A DNA stretch of 64,000 nt from the NCBI RefSeq assembly GCF_017562075.2, contig NC_054083.1, positions 29,731,558-29,795,557 of the forward strand, written 5' to 3'. The stretch comes from Anopheles merus. Taxonomy: Eukaryota; Arthropoda; Insecta; Diptera; Culicidae. The position numbers were made by a program, and so were the translations under genes. Positions 1 through 13,900 of this stretch are shown here, in pieces (position 1 is the first letter of the stretch; every line of letters begins with the position of its first letter). The notes beneath the pieces are model-generated. The model worked only from the letters and a program-made list of their open reading frames with translations. It was not told the DNA's origin and did no database searches.

Positions 1-1295
1 CCCCATCATCAACGCATTCACAAACACACACACGTGCACGTGCCAGCAAGCAAGCGATCGCCATCCCCTTGGTGTGTGCGTGCGTGTGCATATCACAATC
101 GCGACGGGTGGTGTGGCGCGTGTTGTGTTCGCGCACTAACCCAAGCGCGGAGTGTTGGCTGCACCGCCGCCAAACCAACCAACCACCCAGCAGCCCCACC
201 TGCTTCAGCGCCATTCCACACGTCGCGACCATTATTCGCGCTGTATCGATGGGAAGTCGATGCATACTGGGGATGCAACCCCCCCCCTCCCTCTCCCCCA
301 CGCTATGCCATTTTTCTGCATAAGGTGCATTCAAGATCGATGCGCGCGCGCTCTTCCGTGGCCTTTCCAGCGGTGGTGTTGTGCGTTCTCGATCGAATCC
401 GAAGCGCTATCCGTAGCGGGTCGCGGGACATGCAAAACCAGCGCGCCGTCGTTCCTTTTTTGGTGCAGCTGTTGGAAGCAACAGGAAAGAGCGTGAATGA
501 AAAGAGGGAGCACAACAAAAAAAAAAAGCACCACGTCTGGCTGGTCTGGTCTGGTGTGTGGTGTGCGCATACCACTTGCCAGAGGGGTGAATGTTTCGGC
601 ACACATCTGTGCTCGTTGTTGCGCTGCACCGAGGGAAAATTCATCGGCTGGCTGGGCGAAATTTGTCAAGCATTTCTTCGGCACACGTGTTTTGGTTCAA
701 TTTAAGATACTTTCGGACGCTCAGGCTGTCTGCTTCATTCACGGAGCACATGTTGGAAAATTTGAAACCGTTTTTTTTTGTTTTGTTTCGAATATTACAT
801 TATTGTACTTGTTTAACGCAATACAATATGCAGCTTTATCGGTTCTGATCGCGAGCATGTGAAGAGTGGACATACAATGTTTCTAATGTTTTAATAACTG
901 AGCTCGATTTAACCACCCACCACCATCATCATGAGACGGGCACACCATCGTCAACTAATATTGGCTTGGTCAGTGATAGCTTTTAACTCGAGTAGAGTTT
1001 GAATCTTTTCAACATGCAAAAGCGAATATATCCAATAGGCTCAAAGTCTCTATATACAGTCGTTGCCACACAATTTTTGCTCAATCTCACCTATTTTTAT
1101 CTGGAAGGCATCAATTGTTGACAGTGCGCTTTAATTTTTACTGTAAGTCAATCGCTTAATTTACAAAATGTAACGTAATGTCGGCAAATGTGTGTTCCGA
1201 AATTATTAATTTTTTTTATTCAGGAGTAACGGTCCGAAAAGGCCGTATTGCTTAAAAAATTATTGAATTTAAATTATGTAATTTATAATTCAACT
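1..1295. other. Gene-free upstream DNA
   Basis: I see no supportable gene here. The first 700 bases are GC-rich with many CpG dinucleotides and open frames on both strands that show no domain, splice context or sensible composition. The rest is AT-rich and full of stops. It may be intergenic DNA or a distant 5' part of rno; the sequence does not decide. Confidence 0.6.
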
Positions 1296-1379
1296 AGGGC
1301 CGGTAACTAGTGGTGTACAGGCAGGTCTTGACTGACACCAGTTGTTGTGTCAAAGAAGAAAAGGAAGAAAAATAAGAAA
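1296..1379 (+). repeat. SINE200-like 3' end fragment
   Basis: The segment around GTGGTGTACAGGCAGGTCTT, followed by a GTTGTTGTGTC stretch and an A/G-rich AAGAAG tail, resembles the 3' part of the Anopheles tRNA-derived SINE200 as I remember it. The 5' Pol III promoter part (A and B boxes) is absent, so this is a 5'-truncated copy. Identification is from memory of the family, not from a search. Confidence 0.6.
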
Positions 1380-3388
1380 TCGTTCAAAGAGTAAAAAAAT
1401 GATGACTTACCGACAAAACTAGGTGCGTTAAAGTAAAGAATTGATTAAAGTAAAACATTTGGCGGCAACGATTGTAAATTCAATGAAGTCGCTCTAAGAT
1501 CTAATCAGCAAGGGAATTACAAGCTGGAGTCATATTCATTTTAGCGATCTCTTTCAAAAACTCATCTACTAAGAACACCTAGGCAGCCAATTAGCATATA
1601 ATGCAGCTTAGAGAAACTCGCCATACGGAGACATTAATGGTGAAGAAACAATTCATCTTGAAGAGACTTCGATAGACTTCACTGTAATGAACAAAGGAAG
1701 AAAATGCCACAAGTAATGCATTGCAGGAATTTCAAGCTTTACTATTTACTATTGAGCCTTTGAATTCTCTCTTATTCTTTCTTATTTTCAAACCTCAATC
1801 AACATCTTCGTTCGAAATGTTTTTCTTAGATTTGGACCTAATAATTGAAAAAAAAAAAAATGGCACAAACCATTTCAAACACACGCCCCTCGCTGACAAA
1901 AGCAACGAAATCAATCATTGATGATTCCATGAGATAGTGATAGTGAGTCTCGCAGTGTGCATTTACTAGTGCTTCCTATTTCCAACGTAGACGTACACTA
2001 TCAAATCCTACACCTATCAACTCTTCCCACCTACCACTAATGCACGGGATGCATTCTCTTTATACTCTTGCGTCTTGAGCTGTACAAACGACGCGATAAG
2101 CAGCACACAGAGTGATGCGTACGTGTGCGCGAGTACTACGCGAGCGTGCCAAGAAGCACAAGTGCGCTCTCGTTGCAACACACTCGTCCATAACCACCGC
2201 CTCTCCAGCCCCCCCCCCGCTCCCCAATCGACACTACGCGTAAAATAGCACGAACGCGTTAGTACGTCTTCCGTCCACATCCGTCCTTCAAAGCCGATCG
2301 GATCAAAGCAAGCAGCGGAGATCGTGGCAGTTAGTGCGCGTAGAACGCTGATCTCTCCCGGCTCGACAAAACAAAGCAACCCTCCGAACGCGCACTACCC
2401 TTGCGGGCAGCTCTGTGCGTCTTGGTGTGTGTGTGTGTACGCACTCACACACTAACACACGTGCCAGTCAACAATAATCGAACGCGCGCGGGCGGCGTTC
2501 GTTGGCTGCTGGGGTGTCGTCTTTCATCGGGCGCGGATCGCCGCCACCGCGCGCCTTTGACGCACTTGAGCGAACGGCAAACGATCCTCCGTTGGTGTGA
2601 GTGCGAGTGTAGATAGATCGAGTCTAACACATGCCGCAACACATAGGGGGATTTTGTTGTTGGCTGCGTGTTGTGGCGTTTGTTGCCGGAAAGCAGAAGG
2701 GGAGAGGGAGTTCGACCGTTTTGAAAAAAACCCGCGAGTTCAATATGATGATCATCCCGCCACCAGAAACTCCGCTCCAGATCGCTGCCCTCTTCTCATT
2801 CCCTGGTACGTGCGATTGATCGCGGTTGACGATAGAGTTTGAAGACAAAAGCACAGCGCCATGTGTAGCAGTAAAGGTGTATGAGTGTGTGTGTGTGAGC
2901 AACAGACGTGCCAGCGAAATCCAAGGCTATAGCGCGCGCGACACAGAGACGGTCTCGGGGCCGATGGGTCGATGAATGTACGATGAAGGCGAATTGGGGA
3001 AGGTGAATGAACAAATCTGCTGCCGCTGCGCGCTGTTTAATGAATCATCACGGTCTTCTTCTGGGTGGGGATTTCGACGAAGTCGTCTCTCTGTGTGTGG
3101 CTTTTCTTGCTTTATTTGCTACTTATTTGGAATGTGCCAAACGTTGTGGATTATCATTAAGCTGTAATTCTTCCTTTCACGGAGCAAGTGCAGCACATCA
3201 GGGTCTTTGTTGGCATCAACGTGGTGTTAAGGGGTGAAATAGGAAAATTATCAATGGAGATATCCCCCGACAGGCAGAATATATTTTTTTCAGTTTTTGT
3301 ACATTATCACGAGATAGACATACACACACACTGGACTAGCGATGGAAAGAAGACGTTTTCGTTGGAATAGATTGCGGCTAGCTCCGAA
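1380..3388. other. Gene-free DNA, CpG-rich in the second half
   Basis: No gene is supported. From about 2100 to 2960 the composition becomes GC- and CpG-rich with short GT runs, which would suit a promoter or untranslated first exon of the downstream rno gene. No core promoter motif or splice donor could be tied to it with confidence. Confidence 0.5.
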
Positions 3389-3890
3389 GATTTCTGGAAT
3401 CGATTTTGGATAGTAGTTTCGGAATCGGTTCCAGAATTGGAATCGGAATTGGATTCGAAATCAGAATCGGTTCCGGAATCGGAATCGGTTCTTGAATCGC
3501 AATCGGACCCGGAAACAAAATTGCAATCAGATCCGGAACCGGAAACGGTTTCGAAATCAGAATCTCTGATCTCTAAATTGGCGTCGGCATCTCCATAAGA
3601 ATAGGCGTTTGGGTCCAATGATGCTATGTATTGATAGTTGCAAAGATTCAAAATGTATTTGTAAACGATCCATTCTCAAGGAGATTCCCGGATTGTTTTG
3701 CGTCGGAATCTTCTTATTTCAATTAAAGAACTAATTCTTATTCCGGAGCTAATTACATTTCTGGAGTCAATCCTGATTCCGTTACCGAAGCAAATTGTGA
3801 TTCCCAGGTCGATTCCGATTCCGGAACTGATTCTGATTCCGGAGCCGATTCCAGAATCGGAATCGATTACAGCATCGGAATCAATATCCC
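3389..3890. repeat. Mirrored degenerate GGAATC hexamer arrays
   Basis: From about 3389 to 3570 the + strand repeats variants of GGAATCGG/GGTTCC with a period near six. After a spacer of about 115 bases, positions 3685-3890 carry the same unit in mainly the opposite sense (GATTCCGGA, CCGATTCC). The two blocks therefore form an imperfect large inverted arrangement. Open frames across it encode only Asp/Ser/Glu low-complexity peptides and are treated as repeat artefacts. Confidence 0.7.
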
Positions 3891-4724
3891 ACCACTAATT
3901 CCAATCATATACGCTTCAACCTGTCACGGCAAGACGACATTCCCGTTTGCCAAAGAAACCACCCAAGACGCATTAGCATGCAGATTGGACGGTGGGGGTA
4001 AGAGGCGCCACCCGGATGAGATTTCCTCATTTTCCCACAGTGTTTGATGGCTAGGCTAGACATGAGGCGCGCTACTGGCTATCGTCAGGCTCAAGAATTC
4101 GAACGGGACTTTGGTTTCGGTTGGGCCGTGATCGATCGTGCGCGCATATGGCGTATTTTATGTTTTTTAGTACAGTTAGTGCGCGCATACATTCGCTTGA
4201 GCTCGCTCTTTGCTTTCCTTCCTTTCAGCAATTGTCCAGCCCATGATGTGGGTCTGGTCGCAGTAGGCCGGGACTAGCCAAGACTTAAATGAAAACACAG
4301 ACCACAAGCGATGGGATGGAAATGAGGAAGCAAAAGAGGGGGGGGGGGAGAAGGTAGGACGCCGTTAGCAACTAGGAAGCAGAAAGACAACAGAGCGCGC
4401 CTTCTCTGCCCTTCCCACTGGCGTCATATATCCCAGCGCTCTGTGTTTTTGGGTAGAACGTTTGCTTCGATTGCTTGGTTTAAAACATAAAATAGAAAAC
4501 TGTGTGCGTACACAGCAATGGAAGAAGAAGCTTCCGCGCGCGTCTTGGGAGGTTTTTATCGGGAGAGTCTCTAGTGAAGGAGGAAGTGAGAAAACAGTGA
4601 GAAAGAGAGAGAAACAGAGTGAGAGCGAAAAAGTTAATAGGCAAGTAGAGAGAGAGAGAGGGAGAGGGAGATTAAAACTTCAGTCCCTAAAGGGCTCCCC
4701 AGTTGTAAGCGCACAACACGCGCC

Positions 4725-4728
<4 letters not shown>
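3891..4728. other. Gene-free DNA
   Basis: No exon is supported. The stretch holds a run of G near 4339-4348 and GA-rich sequence from about 4580. Open frames are low in complexity and lack splice context. Confidence 0.5.

Positions 4729-4767
<39 letters not shown>
4729..4767. repeat. (GA)n microsatellite
   Basis: An almost perfect run of alternating G and A of about 38 bases, preceded by looser GA-rich sequence from 4580. Such tracts can bind GAGA-type factors in insects, but here it could equally be neutral repeat. Confidence 0.9.
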
Positions 4768-4770
<3 letters not shown>

Positions 4771-5276
4771 AATGATTGTTTTTCTCATGCTTCTCTAGCG
4801 GATGATCGATTGATGCGAGCAAGCGGGAAAGGGCGCCCTTAGTACGGCAGCGCGAACGAGAGCGTAGGTAAAACAAATTCTGCATCTTCCCCGTCCTGCC
4901 GTGTTGCTCTTCTTTTTTAAAGAGGGGGTGGGGGGAGGGGTGAGGGAGCCTCTTTTCGAGCGAAAATTCCTGCCGCACGTTTGCGTTCGCACAGACGACA
5001 CCAAAGCGTGCCCCAAGAGGAGGGAGGCGGGGATGATGAAATGCATGGGCCAGAGGAAGGGGAGTGAAAACCGCGAGAATGATGTTGTTGGTTGTTGGTT
5101 GTGTTGTGGTGGTGGTGTCGCAAGGTAGTACCGTACACAACACGAGCACACGCAGCACAACATTGTGAATTGGCCACCAACATGCGAGGGAGAGAGAGAG
5201 AACACAGAAACAGCATTTTTGGGGAGGCTTTAGAAGGATACCCTTTTCCGTGTGTAGATTGGAAGGTAGAACCACT

Positions 5277-6008
<732 letters not shown>

Positions 6009-6031
6009 GGGGGGGGGGGGGGGGGGGGGGG
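6009..6031 (+). repeat. Homopolymer run of 23 G
   Basis: Twenty-three consecutive G on the + strand. The exact length is uncertain in any assembly because such runs are prone to sequencing error; it could form G-quadruplex structure. Confidence 0.9.
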
Positions 6032-7021
6032 TATCATTGAGGGAAACAGTCACTGAAATGGGTCAAATCCGCCACTCATGGTTTGCCATTGCTGGTGGAA
6101 TATTCTAAGGCTACTTTTGTCTTTTTCTTTACTCCCCGAATTGGTTAATTTTTGAATCTTCGCCTCATTCGACGAACTTAAGTAGGCCTCGCTAACTTCA
6201 TCGCTCCAGGCAGTACTGTACTGGCAGAGCGTGTGTACTCTCTGGTGAGTGTGTTACACAGCATTTAACCCAAAAAAGCCGAAGGAACGCCTTGCGAAGT
6301 GATGGTGTGGAGCAGCGAAGGAACTGTGCGTGCGTGTGTGGCGGTGGGTGGTGCTGCGCATGTGTGGGGAATTGTGAGGAATGGGTGGAATGCGCACGGA
6401 GCACGATATCGAATGATAAAACGAGCGAAAAACGAGTCCACCAACATCACCGCGGACAGAGGATGTAGGATGCCCCGGTCCCGGTCCGTAAAATCATGTA
6501 AAATGGGAAAAGCTTTTGAAAGACAGAGGTGAAAGGAAAAGTGTTGTAGTGGGGGAGGTTTTTTTTGTAAAATACACACACAAACACACACACACACGCA
6601 CACCTTTCTGATGTTGTTTGGCGGGCGGGGAAGACACACACCTTCCCGCGTGGATCTTCATTAGGACCAAAGGTGGTGGTGGGCGCGATTGTGCGTAATG
6701 CTTGCTGTTGACCCGTGCCAATAAACGATTTTCCTACATACAGGCTATAGAGGAATGCGCTAAATAAGGGCCTTTAAAAACTGTCAAACGAAATGGCACT
6801 TCCGCTTCCGTACTAGGAATGAAATACTGTGGGAATTGTTCGATGGATTGTAAACATCATCAGGATCATCAGGATGTCGTGCTGAAAATTGTTTAAATAT
6901 CTTCTTCCTAAGGATTGGTTTTGTATCAAAGATTGTCAACATATTTACATCCAAATCACTAAAAAAGAACTGCAAGTATATCAGCACATATTAACAATTT
7001 TCCTTTTTTCTTCTCATTTTA
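6032..7021. other. Gene-free DNA ending in a candidate splice acceptor
   Basis: No coding exon is supported. A pyrimidine-rich stretch ending in TTTTAG just before 7022 looks like a 3' splice site and could begin a 5' untranslated exon of rno. A CA/GT run lies near 6576-6604. Confidence 0.4.
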
Positions 7022-7969
7022 GGTCGCGTTTCCGTCGTATTATTACTACAAAAAAGCTGAGTAACTGAGTGTGTGTCTGTGTGTGTATGTCTGTGTGTGT
7101 GTGTGTGTGTGTGTGTATACATGTGTTGTGTACACCGAGCCCGAGGAGCGATACCACGTGAAGCACGTGAAGAAAGACCACCGAAAGCCTGTGCACGAGG
7201 GAACGATGCGTTCTTCTTCCTGCCCAGCAAACGACGAGCGAGTGAGGCAAACGGTGCGCCTAATAAACGTAAACAGACAAACGGCAACCGAGTCAAACAA
7301 TCATACACCTGTGCCGGTGTAAGCAGCTCCGTAGGAGAGGTCAGGCTGCCGCTGTAGTGTGTACTCAAAAAACGAACGAAGACAAATCAACGTCATCTCG
7401 GCCTCGGGCCAAAAGGCAAGCGAGATAAGCGACGTGCGGCAAACACATTGCAGGACATATCGTGCGAAGAAGCTAAGATAGAGAAAGAGAGAGATAGAGA
7501 ACGATATATATTAGAGATACAGAGTTTACAGCAAAAAACTTTGGCGATCGGCGTCGTTACGTTCCAACTCCCCGCTCGCCCGCGCGTGATCCACCAGTGC
7601 GTGGGGTCACAGTGGTGTGTGGTGTAGGTGGTGGCAAAGAAGTGTGCTGTGTGGTGTGGTGTACCAAGTGAGAGTGTGTGTGAGTGTGTGCCCGATCGCG
7701 TGGTCCTTCTGCTAGGGCCGATTTTGCTAACTTATATGTGCAAGTGTCACGGTGCAGCGGGAAGAAGTCGCGGCGGAGGTAATGGTAATCGTGCTGATGT
7801 GCGAGCGCCCATACGATTCCACTGCTTGCACTTGTATGTAAGCGCAACGGGACAGCACCGGGCAACCGATCGCGCGACCGTGCGCTAATCGCGGGCCAAA
7901 CCCTGGCAAAACAAACACCGCCCCCACCAACCACCCCACCACCATCACCACCACCCCACACAGAGAACA
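7022..7969 (+). promoter_or_regulatory. rno: Candidate rno 5' untranslated region
   Basis: This segment runs from the candidate acceptor at 7020-7021 to the rno start codon. It has a GT microsatellite (about 7069-7118), several upstream ATGs opening short frames, and a C/A-rich stretch just before the start codon. If transcribed as one exon it would be a 948-nt leader with upstream ORFs. The boundary is inferred from a single acceptor-like sequence. Confidence 0.35.
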
Positions 7970-10900
7970 ATGTCTCAGAAGAGCCAGAAGCGCACCAACC
8001 GGGGCGAGAACGATGGGCCGCCCCCGATCAAGAAGCGCAAGGGGCGGCCCCCGGTCTCGTCGTCCGGGCTGGAGGACGACAAGGACTCGCCCGCATCGAA
8101 CGGTGGCGGCGGCGGCGGCGGTGGCGGCGGTACCGCGGGCACTAGTGCCGGCTCGAGTAGCGGCGGCGGAGCAGGAGGAGGAGGAGGAGCTCCGACGACA
8201 CCGACGAAAAATTGGCAGCCGCGCTCGGTCATCGACTGCAAAATGTCGAGCATCTACAATCGCACCGCGCCCGAAGCGCCGGCAGAACTGTTTAGGTAAG
8301 TCGGTGGTGGCGAAGATTCTTGTCTCTTGGTTTGGTAACCCCTCCATCCCTCACCCCCCGCCCTCGTCCCTCCCTACACCATAATTGTTTTGTTCGCAAT
8401 CATCCAACCGCTTTGCAGGAAGGACCTTATCAGTGCCATGAAGCTGCCGGACTCGGAGCCGCTCGCACCGGACGAGTATTGGGTCATCAACGACCAGTGG
8501 AAGCAGGAATGGGAGCGGGGTGTGCAGGTTCCCGTCAATCCCGATTCGCTGCCCGAACCGTCCGTCGCTACGCTGCAGGAGAGCTACTTCAAGAAGCGTC
8601 ATGATTTCAAGCTGTAAGACAAAAAAACCAGACCCGGCTGCGCCCTTGAGTACCCACGATACTAATGCCGTTGGTGTTGGCGCTTTCCACCCTTCTCGCC
8701 TTTTTCTTTGCAGACCGAAAAACAAATACATTCGGATAACGAAGGACGAAAACTTTACCCATGACCAGCACTATCTCTCGAACACGCCCGCCATCGCGGA
8801 GAACGTGTGCTACTACGATCTGGACCAGATCGATGCGGCCTGGCTGAAGGTGCTGAACGGGGAGCGCAACCTGGCCGGCTTGGTGCCGGTAACCGACGAG
8901 CAGTTCGAGCGCGTAATCGAGGAGCTGGAGGTATGCGTCGAAGCAAGCGAGCCGCGTGCAAATGCGAATCGCCTTTATGCTAATTGGTTGCGTTTTTTCT
9001 CTTCTTCTTCTTCTTTGCGCCACTACAGGGCCGATGCTTGGATAAGATCCAGGCAATCATGAAAACGGAGGAAGGGCTCGGAATTGAGTACGACGAGAAT
9101 GTCATTTGCGACGTGTGCCGCTCGCCGGACTCGGAAGAAGCGAATGAAATGGTGTTCTGTGATAACTGCAATATTTGCGTACACCAAGCGTGTTATGGAA
9201 TAACAAATATACCATCTGGTAAGTAAGAGTGATGAGATAGCTTGTCGGTGATGGTAAGGCATTGATAGGCATCGCAAAAGGCTCGAAAATGCGCCGAAAT
9301 GGGCGACTGCCACGCTCAACGAAAGTTGGATATAATGTGCTAATGGAGTCATTCTTTTCTCCTCGTTTCTCAATCGCAGGTCAATGGTTATGTAGGACGT
9401 GCTCGATGGGCCAGAAGCCGAAGTGCGTGCTGTGCCCGAACATGGGCGGGGCGATGAAGTCGACGCGCTCGGGGCAGAAGTGGGCGCACGTGTCGTGCGC
9501 GCTCTGGATCCCGGAGGTGAGCATCGGGTCGGTCGATCGCATGGAGCCGATCACGAAGATCTCCAATATCCCGTCGAGCCGGTGGGCGCTAGTGTGTGCG
9601 CTGTGCCGCGAGCGGGTCGGTGCCTGCATCCAGTGCTCGGTGAAGACGTGCAAAACGGCCTACCACGTGACGTGCGCGTTTCAGCACGGGTTGGAGATGC
9701 GCGCCATCATCGAGGACGAGAATGCGGAGGACGGGGTGAAGCTGCGGTCCTACTGCCAGAAGCACGGCGAGAACAAGGGCAAGCGGGACAGCAGCCGGAA
9801 CAACACGAAGAGCGCGACCGGCTCGGGCGTGAGCGAGGACGAGGCGGGCAATGCCGGCGCCGGTACGAACGCCGCGAGCGGAGGGGGAGGTGGCGGAGCG
9901 GGTACCGGCAGCGGCGGCAACACTGGCGGCGATGTGAAGCGGCGCAAGCGGAAAGACATGACGTCGGAGGAGCGGAATTTGGCCCGCGCCGCCCGCCAGC
10001 AGGAGATCGAGGCCGAGTTCGACAAGCACGTGAGCGTGAAGGACATCAGCTGCCATCTGCTGGACGTGGACCAGGAGGGTATATACCATATCTACAACTA
10101 CTGGATACTGAAGCGCAAGGCGGGGCACAACCGGCCGCTCCTGCCGCCCAAAACGGACGAGGTGGACCCGAACGCACAAAACCAGGAGCAGGCGGAGATC
10201 GAGAAGATGAAGACGTTCGTGCATCTGCGGCAAGATCTGGAGCGGGTGCGCAACCTGTGCTACATGGTGAGCAGGCGGGAGAAGCTGAGCCGATCGTTCT
10301 TTCGCATGCGCGAGCAGACGTTCAACAAGCAGGTGGCCGCGCTTACCGCCTTCCGGAGCGGTAGCGGCGGTGCCGGCGAGGGCACTACGAACCATCAGCG
10401 AAGCGGGTCGCTGCTGTCGCACGTCGATCCGACGATGCTGGAGGCGATACTGCACGCGAACCATGGCCCTACGATATATGATAGACTTTACTCGTGTAAT
10501 TCCGTTAGTAGTACAATGCCGACCCTGGACGAGATGGTGGTGCGCATCGTTTCGGGTGTAAATAGTAGCAATAGTGGTATTAGTATCAGTGGCAGCAGGG
10601 ACGGGAAGAAGGCGACGGCGTCGTCGGCCGCGGCGGCTGCGGCAACGGCGGCTGCGGCGACGGCGTCGGCAGCGGCAAGTGCTAGTGCAACCGTTGGTCA
10701 TAATGGCAGTGCGGGTAGCAGTAGCAGCAGCAGCAGTGGCAGCTACAGCAGCAGTAGCAGCAGCAGCAGCGGCAGTAGTAGCAGTAGCAGCAGTAGCAGT
10801 AGCAGCAGCAGTAGCAGCACTCCCGCCAACAAGCAAACGTCAAAGGCGGTCAGCAAAAAGCAGGCCGACCCGCTGCTCAGTCACGAGCAGCAGCCGGGCA

Positions 10901-13900
10901 AGAAGCTCGCGGGCGATGTGAACGGTGTGCGGCAGCAGCAGTCCGTCGGTGGCAATCAGCGTACCAAAAACCAGCTCGCCGCAGCCAAGCGGCAGCAGCC
11001 CCCGTACATCAATGGCACGGCGGGGAGGCTTTGCACGAGCAACAGCTCCGCATCCGAGATGGAAAACGACGACGACGACGACGGAACGCAGCGCGCGGAC
11101 AAAACGAACACCAAGAAGAAGCCCCGCCAAACGAAGGTCGTGGAGCGGAAGCGGCGGAAAGCAGCGTCCACCGCCGGGGCAGCAATCACTTCGTCGGCAG
11201 AAAAGTCCAGCGCCCGGAGCATCGACGATAGCTCGAGCGACGAGGAGCGGCCCGAGTCGCGGCTTCGACCGTCCAGCGAACGATCCGGGACCGGTGGAGC
11301 GGCGAAACTCGCAAAAGCCAGTGCTGGTGGTGCTGCTGGAGCGGATAAAATGGCCACCACCACCACCACCGCAGCCGGAAGTGGCCGTGCGGCGGGGCAT
11401 GCGAAAAAGGACTTCCGCAATCAGTCGCTGCGGCAGATGGAGCGCGAACTGGCCGACGATCGGCGCGCAATGCATTTAACCGACGATGACGATTCCAACG
11501 ACAGCGACGAGCTGATGCATATACGGCCCGGCAGTGGCGGTACCGCTGGACGCAGCGGTACAGCGGCCAGCGCGACCAGTGCAGCCGGAAGCGGCGGTGG
11601 TAGCGTGCCGAGCGCTCGGGGGAAGAAAATCCCCGACATCTACTCGGACAGTGATAGCACGGACAGGGATAAGACGGACCATACGGCCAGTGACTCGCAG
11701 CAGCATCCATTCCGCACGAAGGCCGCCATGAAGGAGTTCAACCTGCAGCAGGAGGCGGACCGAATGAAGCAGAAATCTCCTACGAAGGCGGGCCGAGCGA
11801 CGAGTGCCGCCGCCGGTGGTGGGTCTGCCCCGGCAGCGACAATGCCAACCGTTACCTCCATGGCACTGCCCGTGGCTACGCCCACTTCCGCCCTGCCCGG
11901 TGCTAAAGTATCATCCTCCACGAAGCTATCAACTGCTGCAACAAGCGCCTCCTCCACCGTTCTGCCCGATGCCGCCAGTTCGAAACGATCGACCGCCAGC
12001 ACGGTTGAACACGTTGCTCCCGCGAGCAAGTCGGCAGCGGCCAGCAGAGCGGGCGGCAGCAGTACCAAAGAGGGTCATACCGGTGGCACGAAGAAAAAGC
12101 AAGCACAACAGCCAACAGCGGAGAAGCCGTCGGATGCTTCCAACACCATGACGACAGGCGGTTCGAGCGGTCGGTCGGGAGCGTCGACGAACAGTGGCAG
12201 CACCGGGGCGGCATCCTCGAAGAAGATGGAGTTCTTGGCTGACTTTATGGTGGTACCGCAGCGTGAGGCAGCTAAAAAGGCGGCAGAGAATATGATGAAA
12301 ACAAGCAGCGGAACCGTCGTCAGCTCAGCGTCCACCGGAGGGTCTGCGTCGGCCGCCGTTGCAAGTGTTGCGAGCACGAACTCCTCCTCCACTGCTACGT
12401 CGGCCAGTGCGGCGCTAATCAGTGCCGGCGCGGCAAGTAGAAAACAGGTGCCGCTGGTTGAACGTGAAGCTGGTAGTAGCAGTAGCAGCAGCAGTAGCAG
12501 CAGCAGCAGCAGTACCAGCAGCAGCAGCAGCAACAGCAGCAGCGAGGGCAGCGCTTCGACAGTCAGTGTGGTGGGCACCGGCAGCACGAAGGTCGACGGC
12601 GGTGGTGATGCAGATCTTGTCCCGCCGGAAGGTGTGAGCAGTAGTAGTAGCGCCAACAATCAGCAAAAATCTTCCATCGTAAGCAATACTAGCGGTAGCG
12701 GCGTGGGTAGTGGTAGCAATCGCAATCGAAAGGATGCGGAACCGAAAGTGGGCGCGACGGCTGCCAGTGCGAGCGGGAAAGCAAACAAGCGCTCCACTGG
12801 TGCTAATGCCACGAACAGCAAAGCCAGCAAGCCGAAAGAACCGTCGGCTGACAGTGTCGCACCGAAGGTGGACGCTAAAAGCTCATCGTCCGCTACAGCT
12901 GCAGCTCGTAACAAATCCAAAGAACGATCTACGGGGACGGACAAACCGCTTAGCGGAACTGCAAGCTCGACGGTTGCTGCTGCTCGGTCGACGGTGACCA
13001 AAGAGCAGCCAAAGGCAAAAGATCGGCTCGCGGACAATGCGTCCCCGGTTCCCGTGTCGGCGGAGAAAGCGACCGTCGAGAAGGGCAAACCGGCTAAGGA
13101 GGCGAAACAGAAGCGCGAAGCACAGCCCGAGATTTTCGCCTACGTACCGCAGCGGCAGGCGGCAAAGAAGGCTGCCGAACACATCAAGAGTGGTCTTGGC
13201 AAGCCGTCCGGGACAGAGCAGACTGCTGTTAGCGACGAAAAGCTACCGTTGGTCACGCCGACGCCAGTGGCACCGTCCAAAGCAAGCGCTGGCTCGAAAG
13301 CGGTCGCCAGCAAAGCGAAGGATGACCGCAAGTCCAATGCGGCGGCAGGTTCAAGTTCTTCCAACAGCTCCAGCTCGTCTGGCGACAGCAGCTCGTCGTC
13401 GTGCTCCAGCTCGAGCAGCTCTGGTTCGGAAAGCGAAGACGATGACGACGAGGAGGAGGAGGAGAAGAAGAAGAAGAAGGACGAGGCCGCAACCGGTCCG
13501 GCGGGCAAGAAGCCGGCGACAGCCAGTAGCCGTTCAAAGGCAACGACGGCAGCAGCGCCGTCGGCCAAAGCGAAGCAACCGCCGCAGCCAACCCAGCGGA
13601 CGGTCAGGCAGGAGGTGTTGCCCTTTCTTGACAAGGGTCCAGCACGGTCCGTGTCCGAATCGTCGAGCTCGTCCTCGTCGTCGTCCTCGTCGGGATCCTC
13701 GTCCGACAGCGACAGCGACTCGAGCAGCAGCAACCAGAGCAGCCAGGAGGAAGCGAACGACACCTCGGTGGTGCTGCCTACGCCGCCAGCGAGTGGCGCG
13801 GCGGGTCGTAACAGAAGAAAATCAGTGTCTGCCGCGGTTAAGCAGCAGGATGCCGTCAGTCCCAAGAAGCCAACGGTCGCACCGGGCACCAACAACAGTC

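Noticed and set aside
3307..3651. Asp/Ser-rich open frame
   Set aside because: Product of the period-six repeat, with no start or splice support.
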